A DNA stretch of 64,000 nucleotides, from positions 927,756-991,755 of the forward strand of contig JADJQW010000003.1 in the NCBI GenBank assembly GCA_016712535.1. Reading direction: 5' to 3'. The position numbers and the translations under genes are program-made. Numbering within the stretch: the first letter of the stretch is position 1; each line of letters starts with the position of its first letter. This document shows, piece after piece, positions 8,309 to 18,492 of this stretch. Under the pieces are notes generated by a model. It searched no databases, was not told the DNA's origin, and saw nothing but the letters and a program-made list of their open reading frames with translations. Source of the DNA: Flavobacteriales bacterium. GTDB taxonomy: Bacteria; Bacteroidota; Bacteroidia; Flavobacteriales_F; PHOS-HE28.

Positions 8309-8584
8309 TTACTTCACGCGGCTGGCGAGGTCGGCGCCGGCCTTGAACTTCACCACCTTCTTGGCAGCGATCTTGATCTCCTTGCCCGTCTGAGGGTTGC
8401 GGCCCTTGCGAGCAGCGCGCTTGGTGATGCTGAAGGTGCCGAAGCCCACGAGCGTCACGCGCTCACCCTTCTTCAGGGCCTTGGTGGTGTTGCCCACGAA
8501 GGCGTCGAGGGCGCGCTTCGCATCGGCCTTGGAGATCTTCGCGTCGTTGGCAATGCTCTCGATCAGTTCTGCTTTGTTACCCAT
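8309..8584 (-). CDS. hup: HU-family DNA-binding protein
   Basis: 91 aa, standard HU size. 'MGNKAELIESIAND' opening, 'AFVGNTTKALKKGERVTLVG' core, the signature 'GFGTFSITKRAARKGRNPQT' with the beta-arm 'GRNPQTGKEIKI', and the closing 'VVKFKAGADLASRVK' identify an HU-type nucleoid protein that bends and compacts DNA. It is monocistronic: a consensus promoter lies upstream and a terminator follows. Confidence 0.95.
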   Translation of the reverse strand: MGNKAELIESIANDAKISKADAKRALDAFVGNTTKALKKGERVTLVGFGTFSITKRAARKGRNPQTGKEIKIAAKKVVKFKAGADLASRVK

Positions 8585-8627
8585 GGTCGTGTTGTGTTGG
8601 TGAGTTGTGGTTTGTTGAACTCGAGGG

Positions 8628-8658
8628 CAAATCTATTCTGAAACCCGCGCCTGTCAAC
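8628..8658 (-). promoter_or_regulatory. Bacteroidota-type promoter of the HU gene
   Basis: Read on the minus strand: GTTGAC (8658-8653), 19 bases after TTG, then TAGATTTG (8635-8628), an exact TAnnTTTG -7 element, followed by a leader of about 43 bases before the ATG. It is the best promoter match in the window and supports the phylum assignment. Confidence 0.75.
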
Positions 8659-8793
8659 GGTTTCCGGGCGGACATCCGGAGAATGTTGAAAAATCAGGGT
8701 GTTTGTTCATAAGTCATCCGGAATCCCGCTGCCAGCAAGGGTTTCAGAAATGGCCATCGGGCGATTTGTAGGCACCCTTCAGCAGCCGTTGAA

Positions 8794-9195
8794 TCAACGC
8801 TCCACGGGCACGCGATCGGCGCCATCGAAGCGCGGTGACTGGATGCTCACCACCCGCAGCGGTATTCCGGAGAGGGTGGTCACGGCATGCACGGTCCCCT
8901 TCGGGATCGCTATCGCATCACCAACGCGGATCACGAAGACCGAATCACCGAGCAGCATCTCCCCTTCGCCTTCGATCACCACCACATGCTCCGTATGCCA
9001 ATCGTGGTAGTGCGGGTGCACTTCGCGCGGCACGCAGATGAGGAAGGACGAGCAAAGGCTGTCAGAGTGCAAGGGAGCCACGGTGTTCGCAGGACCCTTA
9101 CCGCACGGTGCGAAGTCGCTGCTGAAGCGCTGCCCGAAGGCGAAGCAGACGCTGGCAAAGGCCAGGAGCAGGAATGCGGCCCGGGTCCAGGTCAT
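8794..9195 (-). CDS. exported cupin-domain protein
   Basis: 133 aa with a hydrophobic signal (about 1-21). The rest is a single small cupin barrel: 'REVHPHYHDWHTEHVVVIEGEGEM' (quoted in part) carries the HxH...E metal-binding pattern of cupin motif 1 and 'VGDAIAIPKGTVHAV' is motif 2 with its His. It starts 4 bp inside the end of fmt. The fusion of a secretion signal and a cupin suggests a periplasmic metal-binding or small-molecule protein; the ligand is unknown. Confidence 0.75.
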   Translation of the reverse strand: MTWTRAAFLLLAFASVCFAFGQRFSSDFAPCGKGPANTVAPLHSDSLCSSFLICVPREVHPHYHDWHTEHVVVIEGEGEMLLGDSVFVIRVGDAIAIPKGTVHAVTTLSGIPLRVVSIQSPRFDGADRVPVER

Positions 9196-10148
9196 TGGAA
9201 TCGGGCATTCTCCAGGCGCCCAGCGCCCCGGATGAACTCGGCTGCGGACATGCGCTTACGCCCCTCGGGCTGCAGCTGTGTCACGGCTAACCAACCATCG
9301 GCGCAGCGGACGAGCAGGTTTCGATCCTTCAGGACGATGGCTCCAGCATCGGAACCGTTATCCGAATCAGCCTCAAGTGTGGCCCGGAGTATCTTGAATC
9401 GCTCTTGGCGTCCGTCTGCATGGTGCAGCAAGGTCCATGCGCCGGGGAATGGGGAGAGGCCGCGAATCTGGTCGTGTGCCTGCTGCACGGATCTTTTCCA
9501 ATCCACGCGGCAGTTCTCCGTCGTGAGCTTCGGGGCCAGTGGTGACCCGTTCGGCACTGGGCCTTGCGGCGTGCTGGATCGATCGCCGCCCAAGACGCGC
9601 TTCACCGTGCTCGTTAGAAGCGCAGCTCCAGCCGTCATCAATCGGTCATGCAACTCCCCTGCGCTCTCCTCCGGGCCGATGGCCAATTCAACGCGGTCGA
9701 GGACATCGCCAGTGTCGATCTCCTCACGGATGAAGAAGGTGGTTGCGCCGGTACGCGTTTCGCCGTTGATGATGGCCCAGTTGATCGGTGCGGCGCCGCG
9801 GTATGCGGGCAGCAGGGATGCATGGAGGTTGATGGTGCCAAGCGGGGCCTTCTGCCAGACCACCGCTGGCAGCATGCGGAAGGCGACCACGACGAACAGG
9901 TCGGCCTGCAAATCATCGAGGTCGGCTAAGAAGGACGGGTCCCGGAGCTTCTCCGGCTGCAACACGCGCAGGTCGCATTGCAAGGCGGATTCCTTCACGG
10001 CGCTCACGCGCACGCGCTGGCCACGGCCTGCAGGCCGGTCGGGTGCCGTGATCACCGCAGCTATATCAATGCCCGCATCGATCAATGCGCGCAGGCTGGC
10101 CACCGCGAATTCCGGTGTGCCCATGAAGATCACGCGGCCCTTGCTCAC
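9192..10148 (-). CDS. fmt: methionyl-tRNA formyltransferase
   Basis: 318 aa. Formylates initiator Met-tRNA using 10-formyl-THF. The N-terminal 'VIFMGTPEFAVASLRAL', the catalytic segment 'NLHASLLPAYRGAAPINWAI' (Asn-His pair) and 'GETRTGATTFFI.EEIDTGD' are diagnostic, and the C-terminal OB-like domain ends 'KRMSAAEFIRGAGRLE'. Its start overlaps mpg by 4 bp and its end overlaps the cupin gene by 4 bp, so it is translationally coupled within the recQ-mpg-fmt-cupin run. Confidence 0.95.
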   Translation of the reverse strand: MSKGRVIFMGTPEFAVASLRALIDAGIDIAAVITAPDRPAGRGQRVRVSAVKESALQCDLRVLQPEKLRDPSFLADLDDLQADLFVVVAFRMLPAVVWQKAPLGTINLHASLLPAYRGAAPINWAIINGETRTGATTFFIREEIDTGDVLDRVELAIGPEESAGELHDRLMTAGAALLTSTVKRVLGGDRSSTPQGPVPNGSPLAPKLTTENCRVDWKRSVQQAHDQIRGLSPFPGAWTLLHHADGRQERFKILRATLEADSDNGSDAGAIVLKDRNLLVRCADGWLAVTQLQPEGRKRMSAAEFIRGAGRLENARFQ

Positions 10149-10744
10149 TTCTGCTTCCGGATCAGCGGGGACGAAGGTGCGATGCGGAACCGGTATGGCA
10201 GCAGTGCATCGGCGCCAGCATAATCAACGCCGATGCGCTGTCCGGCAATGATCGATCCGCGCACAGGGCGATAGCCGCGATCCTCGATCCTGATCGGACC
10301 ATCAAGCAGGTCCAGTCCGGAGTGCGCCGTCCGTATGCCGAGCGCGGTGCTCACCAAGGCCGGGCCTCCAGTGCGCAGCGGCTTTCCTTCGCGCCGGGCG
10401 CGCATGGCCTCGATCCCCTCCAATGGTTCCATGGCGCGCACCAGAACCGCGTGCGGGGTGCCCGCTTCATGCGTGACCACATTGAAGAGGTGGTGCATGC
10501 CGTAGCAGAGGTACACGTATGCCGTGCCGCCATCAGCGTACATCACTTCGGTGCGCGCCGTCCGCCTGCCGCCGAATGCGTGGGAAGCGCGGTCGCCGAT
10601 TCCTGCATAGGCTTCCGTCTCAGTGATGATGCCGCTGGTGCGGAACCCATCAATCTCGCTCACCAGCACCTTGCCCAGCAGTTCACGAGCTATTCGCACG
10701 ACATCCTGTCTCGTATAGAATTCCCGGTTCAGCACTGCGCTCAT
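10145..10744 (-). CDS. mpg: 3-methyladenine DNA glycosylase (AAG/MPG family)
   Basis: 199 aa, typical bacterial Mpg length. Base-excision repair of alkylated purines. 'RELLGKVLVSE', 'GIITETEAYAGIGDRASHAF' (catalytic Glu in TETEAY), 'RTEVMYADGGTAYVYLCYGM' and 'PHAVLVRAMEP' are the family signatures. It overlaps recQ and fmt by 4 bp each (ATGA). Its placement after recQ makes a repair pair at the head of this operon. Confidence 0.93.
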   Translation of the reverse strand: MSAVLNREFYTRQDVVRIARELLGKVLVSEIDGFRTSGIITETEAYAGIGDRASHAFGGRRTARTEVMYADGGTAYVYLCYGMHHLFNVVTHEAGTPHAVLVRAMEPLEGIEAMRARREGKPLRTGGPALVSTALGIRTAHSGLDLLDGPIRIEDRGYRPVRGSIIAGQRIGVDYAGADALLPYRFRIAPSSPLIRKQK

Positions 10745-12588
10745 GCCTCCATGGGGCCATCGCCATACTCATCGCGCAGCGCCCGATCGGCAACGGATAT
10801 CCGCGCATACGCCGTCAATGGCTCAGAGGCCATTGCCCGCGCATCAGCGCCTGCTCCGGCCTTCCTCGTGGCGCGCGTGCATGCATCGCAGCGCCCGCAG
10901 GGAGCCTCCAAGCGCTCACCGAAATAGTCGAGCACCGTTATCATCCGGCAGGCCTCTGCGCCTTCAGCGTATGCAAGCATGGCTCGCAGCCGCTCCTTGG
11001 CCCGACGTTCACGTTCGCTGAGCGCCTCCGGTTCCAGGCAGAGCTTTGCAGCATCCGCGCGGGGCATGAGCAAGGTGGCCATCGGCGCATCGGTGCGTTG
11101 CCGGTAGGATAGGATGCCCATGCGATCGAGTTCCTTGAGGTGCCCGATGATCTCCGCCGACGGCTTGTCCAGGAGCCTCGCGAGCCTCGCCTCGTCAATC
11201 AGCGTGGGTTCCTCGAACAAGCCGCCATGGAGGCGGAGCAATGCCTCCAAGAGGGCGCCGAGCCTCAGGTCGTTCACGCGCATGCGGTGGACGCTGGCAT
11301 GATCCGCCACGACCAGCACGCGGGAAGGGCTGTGGACGCCATCGCTCAACGCGATGCGGCCATCGAGCTCCAAGGCCTTCAGTGAATTGGCTACCACGGG
11401 CGCCCGCAAGCCGGTGCGCTTCGCGAGCGCGGCGAGGTCCACTGGGTAGGCTTCATGCAGCCCTGATCCCAAGGCGATGCCGTGGGTATCCGCGAAAGCT
11501 TGATAGACGAGGCGCACGGTTTCGATCGGAGGGTAGCTATCCCGGAGACGTTCCTGTGCGCGCTCGGCATCGCCAGGCCCAATGAGCAGGAACGCCCATG
11601 ATCCCTGGCCATCGCGCCCTGCGCGGCCCGCTTCCTGGTAGTAGCTCTCCAGGTCGGGCGGCGGCTCCAGATGGATCACGCTGCGCACGTCTGACTTGTC
11701 GATGCCCATGCCGAATGCGTTGGTCGCGGCTACGCAGCGGATAGCACCTGTGGTCCATTCACGCTGCACGCGATCCCGATCAACGGTGCCAAGTCCGGCA
11801 TGATAGGCTGCGGCTGAGATGCCGTGCTGCGCGAGCAATTGCGCGATGCGCACTGTGGCCCTTCGTTCACGTGCGTACACGATAGCGCTGCCGGGGATCT
11901 CGCGCAATATCCGCAGTAAACGGCCGGTGCGATCCTCGCCGCGGCTCACCCACAAGGCGAGTTCCGGCCGTGCAAAGGACCCGCGGAGGAGCTTGCCTTC
12001 GCTGAAGGCGAGCTGGTCCATGATGTCCGCTGCAACCGCTGGCGTGGCAGAGGCCGTGAGCGCGAGCACAGGGATCCGTGGCAGCAATTCCCTCACCTCA
12101 GCGATCCGCCGGTAGGCTGGCCTGAAATCGTGGCCCCATTGAGAGATGCAGTGCGCTTCGTCCACGGCCAGCAAGCCCACCGGCATGCGCGGCAATCGCG
12201 CGCGCACCATGTCCGTGCCCAGTCTTTCAGGAGAGACATACAGGAAGGCCAGCTTGCCGTGCACAGCGGCTTCAAGGGTGTTCTCGATCTCGGCTGCGCG
12301 CATGCCTGCAATGAGCGCGCGTGCCGCGATTCCGCGCTTGCGCAAGCCATCCACCTGGTCCTTCATGAGTGCGATCAGCGGAGAGACCACGATGCAGAGC
12401 TTGCCCATGCACAGGGCAGGCACTTGGTAACAAAGGCTCTTGCCGCCACCGGTTGGCAGCAGCGCCAGGGTATCGCCGCCCTCCAGCACGCGAGCGATCA
12501 CCGCCTCCTGTCCGGGCCTGAAGGCCGGATAGCCCCAATGCTCCGATAGCACATCAGCGGGCGTTCGCATCACGGTTGGGCTTGACAT
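10741..12588 (-). CDS. recQ: RecQ-family ATP-dependent DNA helicase
   Basis: 615 aa. Superfamily 2 helicase: Walker A 'LLPTGGGKSLCYQVPAL', DEAH box 'LLAVDEAHCISQWGHDFRPA', motif VI 'QEAGRAGRDG', then the RecQ zinc module with four cysteines in 'CRMITVLDYFGERLEAPCGRCDAC' (quoted for its Cys spacing, positions about 553-576). No HRDC domain follows; the protein ends shortly after the zinc region, as in several short Bacteroidota RecQs. An alternative ATG lies 18 bp further in. Confidence 0.92.
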   Translation of the reverse strand: MSSPTVMRTPADVLSEHWGYPAFRPGQEAVIARVLEGGDTLALLPTGGGKSLCYQVPALCMGKLCIVVSPLIALMKDQVDGLRKRGIAARALIAGMRAAEIENTLEAAVHGKLAFLYVSPERLGTDMVRARLPRMPVGLLAVDEAHCISQWGHDFRPAYRRIAEVRELLPRIPVLALTASATPAVAADIMDQLAFSEGKLLRGSFARPELALWVSRGEDRTGRLLRILREIPGSAIVYARERRATVRIAQLLAQHGISAAAYHAGLGTVDRDRVQREWTTGAIRCVAATNAFGMGIDKSDVRSVIHLEPPPDLESYYQEAGRAGRDGQGSWAFLLIGPGDAERAQERLRDSYPPIETVRLVYQAFADTHGIALGSGLHEAYPVDLAALAKRTGLRAPVVANSLKALELDGRIALSDGVHSPSRVLVVADHASVHRMRVNDLRLGALLEALLRLHGGLFEEPTLIDEARLARLLDKPSAEIIGHLKELDRMGILSYRQRTDAPMATLLMPRADAAKLCLEPEALSERERRAKERLRAMLAYAEGAEACRMITVLDYFGERLEAPCGRCDACTRATRKAGAGADARAMASEPLTAYARISVADRALRDEYGDGPMEA

Positions 12589-12649
12589 CCCTTAACGGCG
12601 GCTTCGTTCGGCGGGGCTACATTGGCGCCGTTCACCTGCGCGGGCCTTC

Positions 12650-12657
12650 TACATTTG
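12650..12657 (+). promoter_or_regulatory. -7 element (TACATTTG) upstream of ilvE
   Basis: Exact TAnnTTTG match 26 bases before the ilvE ATG, in the gap between divergent recQ and ilvE. A TTGG upstream at 12622-12625 is a possible but rather distant -33 element. Confidence 0.5.
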
Positions 12658-12683
12658 GCCCGAGCCCCTGAATCGCAACGCGC

Positions 12684-13751
12684 ATGATCACCACCGGCCA
12701 AAAGATAGCCATCGAGCGCATCGCCGCCTCGAAGCTGCCCGCAACCGACCTCGAGAACATCAAGTTCGGAAGGGTCTTCAGCGACCACATGTTCGTGATG
12801 GACTATGCCGATGGCGCGTGGCGCGACATGCGGATCGTGCCCTTCGCGGACATGCGAATGAGCCCGGCTTCCTTGGTGCTGCATTACAGCCAGACCATTT
12901 TCGAGGGATTGAAGGCCTATCGCAACGTGGACGGCGGCATAAACCTCATCCGTCCCCAGGACAACATCGCGCGCATGAATCGCAGCGCGCACCGCATGTG
13001 CATGCCGCATATCCCGGAGGAGGCTTTCCTGGAGGCGATGGTGGAGCTGGTGCGCGCTGATAGCGGCTGGGTACTGAAGGATGAGGACGCCTCGCTCTAC
13101 ATCCGCCCGTTCCTTTTCGCAAGCGACGCCTACATCGGGGTGCGACCAAGCGATACCTACCGGCTGATCATCTTCACCTGCCCGGTGCGCGGCTATTACA
13201 ATGAGCCGGTCCGTGTGAAAGTAGAGACGAAGTTCAGCCGTGCATTCCCCGGCGGCACCGGTGAAGCGAAGTGCGGCGGCAACTACGGTGGCGGCCTCTA
13301 TCCCGCCAAGCTGGGCCAGGAGGAGGGCTTCCATCAACTGCTTTGGACCGATGGCCTCACGCATGAGTACATCGAGGAGAGCGGCACCATGAACGTGTTC
13401 TTCAATATCGATGGGACGCTGATCACCCCTGCGCTCGATGGCACCATCCTCCGCGGCATCACGCGCGACAGCATCATCCGCATCGCCAAGGATGAGGGCG
13501 TCAAGGTGGAAGAGCGCCGCGTGTCCGTCGAAGAAGTGGAGGTCGCTGCGCGCAATGGCCGATTGCGTTCCGCCTTCGGCGCTGGCACAGCCGCCACCAT
13601 CGCGCACATCCAGACCATCGCTTTCGACGATGCCACCTACGACCTCCCGGGCGTAGAGACGCGGGAGCTGGCCAACCGCATCGGCAAGAAGCTCGATGAT
13701 ATCCGTCGTGGCCGTGTGGCCGATCCCTACGGGTGGGTGGTGCCGGTCTGA
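12684..13751 (+). CDS. ilvE: branched-chain amino acid aminotransferase
   Basis: 355 aa, the length of the long bacterial/eukaryotic BCAT type. Fold-type IV PLP enzyme interconverting Leu/Ile/Val and their 2-oxo acids. 'YSQTIFEGLKAYR', the PLP lysine in 'GGTGEAKCGGNYGG' (Lys 196) and 'EESGTMNVFFNIDGTLITPA' are characteristic. 'ESGTMN' and 'GTAATIAHI' supply phosphate and cofactor contacts. Confidence 0.93.
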   Translation: MITTGQKIAIERIAASKLPATDLENIKFGRVFSDHMFVMDYADGAWRDMRIVPFADMRMSPASLVLHYSQTIFEGLKAYRNVDGGINLIRPQDNIARMNRSAHRMCMPHIPEEAFLEAMVELVRADSGWVLKDEDASLYIRPFLFASDAYIGVRPSDTYRLIIFTCPVRGYYNEPVRVKVETKFSRAFPGGTGEAKCGGNYGGGLYPAKLGQEEGFHQLLWTDGLTHEYIEESGTMNVFFNIDGTLITPALDGTILRGITRDSIIRIAKDEGVKVEERRVSVEEVEVAARNGRLRSAFGAGTAATIAHIQTIAFDDATYDLPGVETRELANRIGKKLDDIRRGRVADPYGWVVPV

Positions 13752-13772
13752 GGGGTCCTCTGTTCTTTCGCG

Positions 13773-13798
13773 CGAAGGCCGCCACTGGGCGGCCTTCG
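13773..13798. terminator. bidirectional terminator between ilvE and the J-domain gene
   Basis: Perfect 11-bp stem CGAAGGCCGCC / GGCGGCCTTCG with loop ACTG, followed by TCATTTGG on the plus strand and by CGCGAAAGAACA on the minus strand. It touches the J-domain gene's stop codon. Confidence 0.75.
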
Positions 13799-14290
13799 TC
13801 ATTTGGCACGAAGCCCAGCGAGGCTGTCAGGGATCACCGCCAATCCGGGCAGCATGAAGAGGAGGGTGTACGGCGGCCAACCGAAGAACATGCAGCCGAT
13901 GCAGATGCCGCTTACCAGCAGCACGCCGAAGGCAAGGCCCGTGGCATGCAAGCCCCGGAACAAGGTGCGGTCAGTGCGCGTGGCCGGGCGCTCATCCGCC
14001 AAAGGACGGCGTGCATGGGTGTTATGGGCCGGGGGCCTGGCATGGGCGGGAGCCCCTGCGCTGCGATAGAATCGCAGCTGCGCATCGTACTCCTCGCGGG
14101 CCGCATCATCGCTGAGGATGAGGTAGGCCTGATGAAGTGCATGGAACACTTCTGGCGCGCTCGCTGAGTCGTTCAGGTCAGGGTGCCATTGCTTCACGCG
14201 ATCGCGGTATGCCCGCTTGATCTCGACGGCCGTGGCATCGCGCTGCACCCCCAGCACTTTGTAATGATCGTATCGTAGGGCTTGCTGCAT
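13799..14290 (-). CDS. membrane-anchored J-domain protein
   Basis: 163 aa. N-terminal J-domain with 'YKVLGVQRDATAVEIKRAYR' and the HPD motif at 36-38 ('QWHPDLND'), which stimulates DnaK ATPase. No G/F or zinc region follows, so it is not DnaJ itself. The C-terminal part has two hydrophobic stretches (about 114-134 and 140-155), suggesting the J-domain is presented at the inner face of the membrane. Client is unknown. Confidence 0.8.
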   Translation of the reverse strand: MQQALRYDHYKVLGVQRDATAVEIKRAYRDRVKQWHPDLNDSASAPEVFHALHQAYLILSDDAAREEYDAQLRFYRSAGAPAHARPPAHNTHARRPLADERPATRTDRTLFRGLHATGLAFGVLLVSGICIGCMFFGWPPYTLLFMLPGLAVIPDSLAGLRAK

Positions 14291-14377
14291 GCCGATGCCT
14301 GATCCAAAGCTCCCTGCGTGACCTGCGGGTTATGCGATCTTCAGCGCCAAGGTATCTTACCACGGCAACGCACGGGC

Positions 14378-15718
14378 ATGAGGATCCTTGCATATGGCTT
14401 TTTAGCGGTCTTCATCGCGATCGGCTCGATGCTCCGGGCGCAACCCGTCCTGCTCAGCGGCGTGGTTCTGGATTCCGAAACGAACCTGACCTTGTCCGGT
14501 GCGCACGTCAGCATCCCTGGCACGGTCGAAGGCGCGGTGTCCGATGCTGAGGGCCGCTTCAGCCTGAACGTGCGGCGTGGTGTTGATGTCCTGTTGCGCG
14601 TCAGTTACACGGGCTACACGGAATTGCAGCGGAAGGTGCCGGCCAAGGAGGTGGCCGGAGGCGAGGTCCTCCTGTTGCGCCTAGCGCGCGGCGCCATCCT
14701 GCTCGATCCGACTGAAGTGCGCGCGCGGATCGCTCCAGAGGTCGTGTTCCAACGGACTGACCTCCATGTGGGCGGCTTCCTTGCGAATCCCGATGGCCTC
14801 TGGGTGCTAGCCTACAGCAAGCCTCAGCTTTGGCATGCCCAGGCCGATGCCGGACAGCGCGTGATGCAGGCGGCCCGGCTGGTGCTGCTCGATACGCTGA
14901 TGCGCGAACTGGCCAGCATCGCACTGCCCGATGACGCGCGCGCCATGCACCGCGATCACGCTGGCAGGCCCGTGGTGGAAGGCGCACGCGGGGGGTGGAT
15001 TGCCCGGCGCGAGGGTGATTCGCTCGCCTTGGGCAGGATAGACGGCGAGACCTTGCGCGCGGCCGTGCTGCCCTGGACCGACAGCCTCGGCGGCAAGCTG
15101 CTCGGCAACAACCGCAACGAAGGATACCCGGCCTTCGAGCATTTCGCGCGAGACCTGAAGTTGAACAAGGATCAGCTGCTCTGCACCGTGCAGGACGATT
15201 TCATGATCGAACTCTTCCGGAGCCAGTACAAGTACATGAGCGGGCCGGACAAGGTGATCGCCATGGACCTTGAGATCGAGACCGGCATCGACCGCGAGAT
15301 CATCGCGGGCTTCATGACAGGCTTCCACAAGGACCTGTACTTCAAGGTGCCATATGCGCCGCTCTTCGTGGTGCGCGATACGCTATGCGTGTTCGACCAC
15401 GCCATCGATCGCATCCGCCGGTTCCTGCCCGACGGCACAGCCGTAGCTGAGGTCAAGATGCGGCATGCTTCGGAGCGGCATTGGGCCAAGGCATTGATCC
15501 AGGATGGGCACAGCGGACATGTGTACGCGCTCTTCCGCCAAGGCCCGCGAACATGGCTGCGATCGGTTGAAGCGCGCGATGGATCGCTGGGCGGGCCCGA
15601 GATGCTCACGCACCCGTTCCCGGAAGATGTGCAGGTGCATGAAGGCCACGCGTACTACGTGCATCGGCCGCACGGATCAACGCAGAAGCGGACGCTGTAT
15701 CGGGAGCGATTGAGGTAG
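14378..15718 (+). CDS. secreted protein with carboxypeptidase-regulatory-like domain and probable propeller
   Basis: 446 aa counted from the ATG that opens the signal peptide (MRILAYGFLAVFIAIGSML); 20 further upstream codons are rejected because the signal would be internal. Residues about 24-105 form a CarboxypepD_reg/DUF4480-like beta-sandwich ('GVVLDSETNLTLSGAHVSIP', 'EGRFSLNVRRG', 'RVSYTGYTELQ'). The remainder has recurring 'LWVLAYSKPQL'-type strands, possibly a beta-propeller. Predicted to act in the envelope; role unknown. Confidence 0.65.
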   Translation: MRILAYGFLAVFIAIGSMLRAQPVLLSGVVLDSETNLTLSGAHVSIPGTVEGAVSDAEGRFSLNVRRGVDVLLRVSYTGYTELQRKVPAKEVAGGEVLLLRLARGAILLDPTEVRARIAPEVVFQRTDLHVGGFLANPDGLWVLAYSKPQLWHAQADAGQRVMQAARLVLLDTLMRELASIALPDDARAMHRDHAGRPVVEGARGGWIARREGDSLALGRIDGETLRAAVLPWTDSLGGKLLGNNRNEGYPAFEHFARDLKLNKDQLLCTVQDDFMIELFRSQYKYMSGPDKVIAMDLEIETGIDREIIAGFMTGFHKDLYFKVPYAPLFVVRDTLCVFDHAIDRIRRFLPDGTAVAEVKMRHASERHWAKALIQDGHSGHVYALFRQGPRTWLRSVEARDGSLGGPEMLTHPFPEDVQVHEGHAYYVHRPHGSTQKRTLYRERLR

Positions 15719-15724
15719 CGCGTT

Positions 15725-16186
15725 TCAGACCGCAGAGACCAACGGCTCGCAATTCACCGGGAAATTCACGCTGCGCGCAATGAAGCAGTACTTGTGCGCC
15801 TCGCCATGGAAGTAGCGGGCCTTCTCCATCATGCCCTCGCTCTCCACCACAACCCGGGGCCGAAGCGTCACTTCGCTGAAATGCCCGCCGCCATCCTTGG
15901 TGAGCACGAGGGTGCCTTCGGCGCGATCATGGTAGCTGAGCACGTTGATGCGGGCACGCGCGCACAGGGCGAGGTAGGTGAGCAGGTGGCAGCTGCTGAG
16001 CGCGGCGAGCAATAGGTCTTCCGGATTGTGCAAGGCGCCATCGCCGCGGAATGCAGGGTCGGCGGTGACGCGCAGCTCGCTCTTGCCATTGATGCGGATG
16101 ATATGCTCACGCGTGTAGTCCTCATAGGCGCGCGTATGGTCTCCGCGCCACAACAGGTCCAGTGCGTATGAATGCATGTCGGGCAT
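15725..16186 (-). CDS. OsmC-family protein
   Basis: 153 aa. OsmC/Ohr fold: 'NPEDLLLAALSSCHLLTYLALC' (shown in part) contains the conserved cysteine of 'SSCH', and 'ARSVNFPVNCEP' near the end resembles the second OsmC cysteine region. These proteins reduce organic hydroperoxides. A longer reading frame exists upstream but it overlaps the prolyl oligopeptidase gene; the ATG at 16186 gives the normal OsmC length and sits four bases after a promoter-like TACTTTCA. Confidence 0.8.
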   Translation of the reverse strand: MPDMHSYALDLLWRGDHTRAYEDYTREHIIRINGKSELRVTADPAFRGDGALHNPEDLLLAALSSCHLLTYLALCARARINVLSYHDRAEGTLVLTKDGGGHFSEVTLRPRVVVESEGMMEKARYFHGEAHKYCFIARSVNFPVNCEPLVSAV

Positions 16187-16190
16187 GGGG

Positions 16191-16198
16191 TGAAAGTA
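16191..16198 (-). promoter_or_regulatory. -7-like element directly before the OsmC start (possible leaderless mRNA)
   Basis: Minus strand TACTTTCA followed by only four bases before the ATG. It matches the TAnnTTTG element at six of eight positions or better, and would place the transcript start at or near the initiation codon. Confidence 0.35.
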
Positions 16199-16228
16199 AA
16201 CGCCCGATCCATCGCTGGACCGGGCGTT
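16199..16228 (-). terminator. terminator of the prolyl oligopeptidase gene
   Basis: AACGCCCG and CGGGCGTT arms with an inner TCC/GGA pairing; on the minus strand it is followed by TACTTTCA. It lies about 20 bp after the stop codon. Confidence 0.65.
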
Positions 16229-16247
16229 GCCTTGAGTTATTCGCGAC

Positions 16248-18413
<2,166 letters not shown>

Positions 18414-18492
18414 GGCGCTTCGCGTTTATGGCCGGCGAAGCTATCCGTCGGCGATGATCGGCAACGCGAAGGCGCGATGATGAACGGTTGGC

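Noticed and set aside
12570..13802. 410-codon minus-strand open frame opposite ilvE
   Set aside because: Low-complexity His/Ala/Asp-rich translation, overlaps a terminator and the ilvE promoter.
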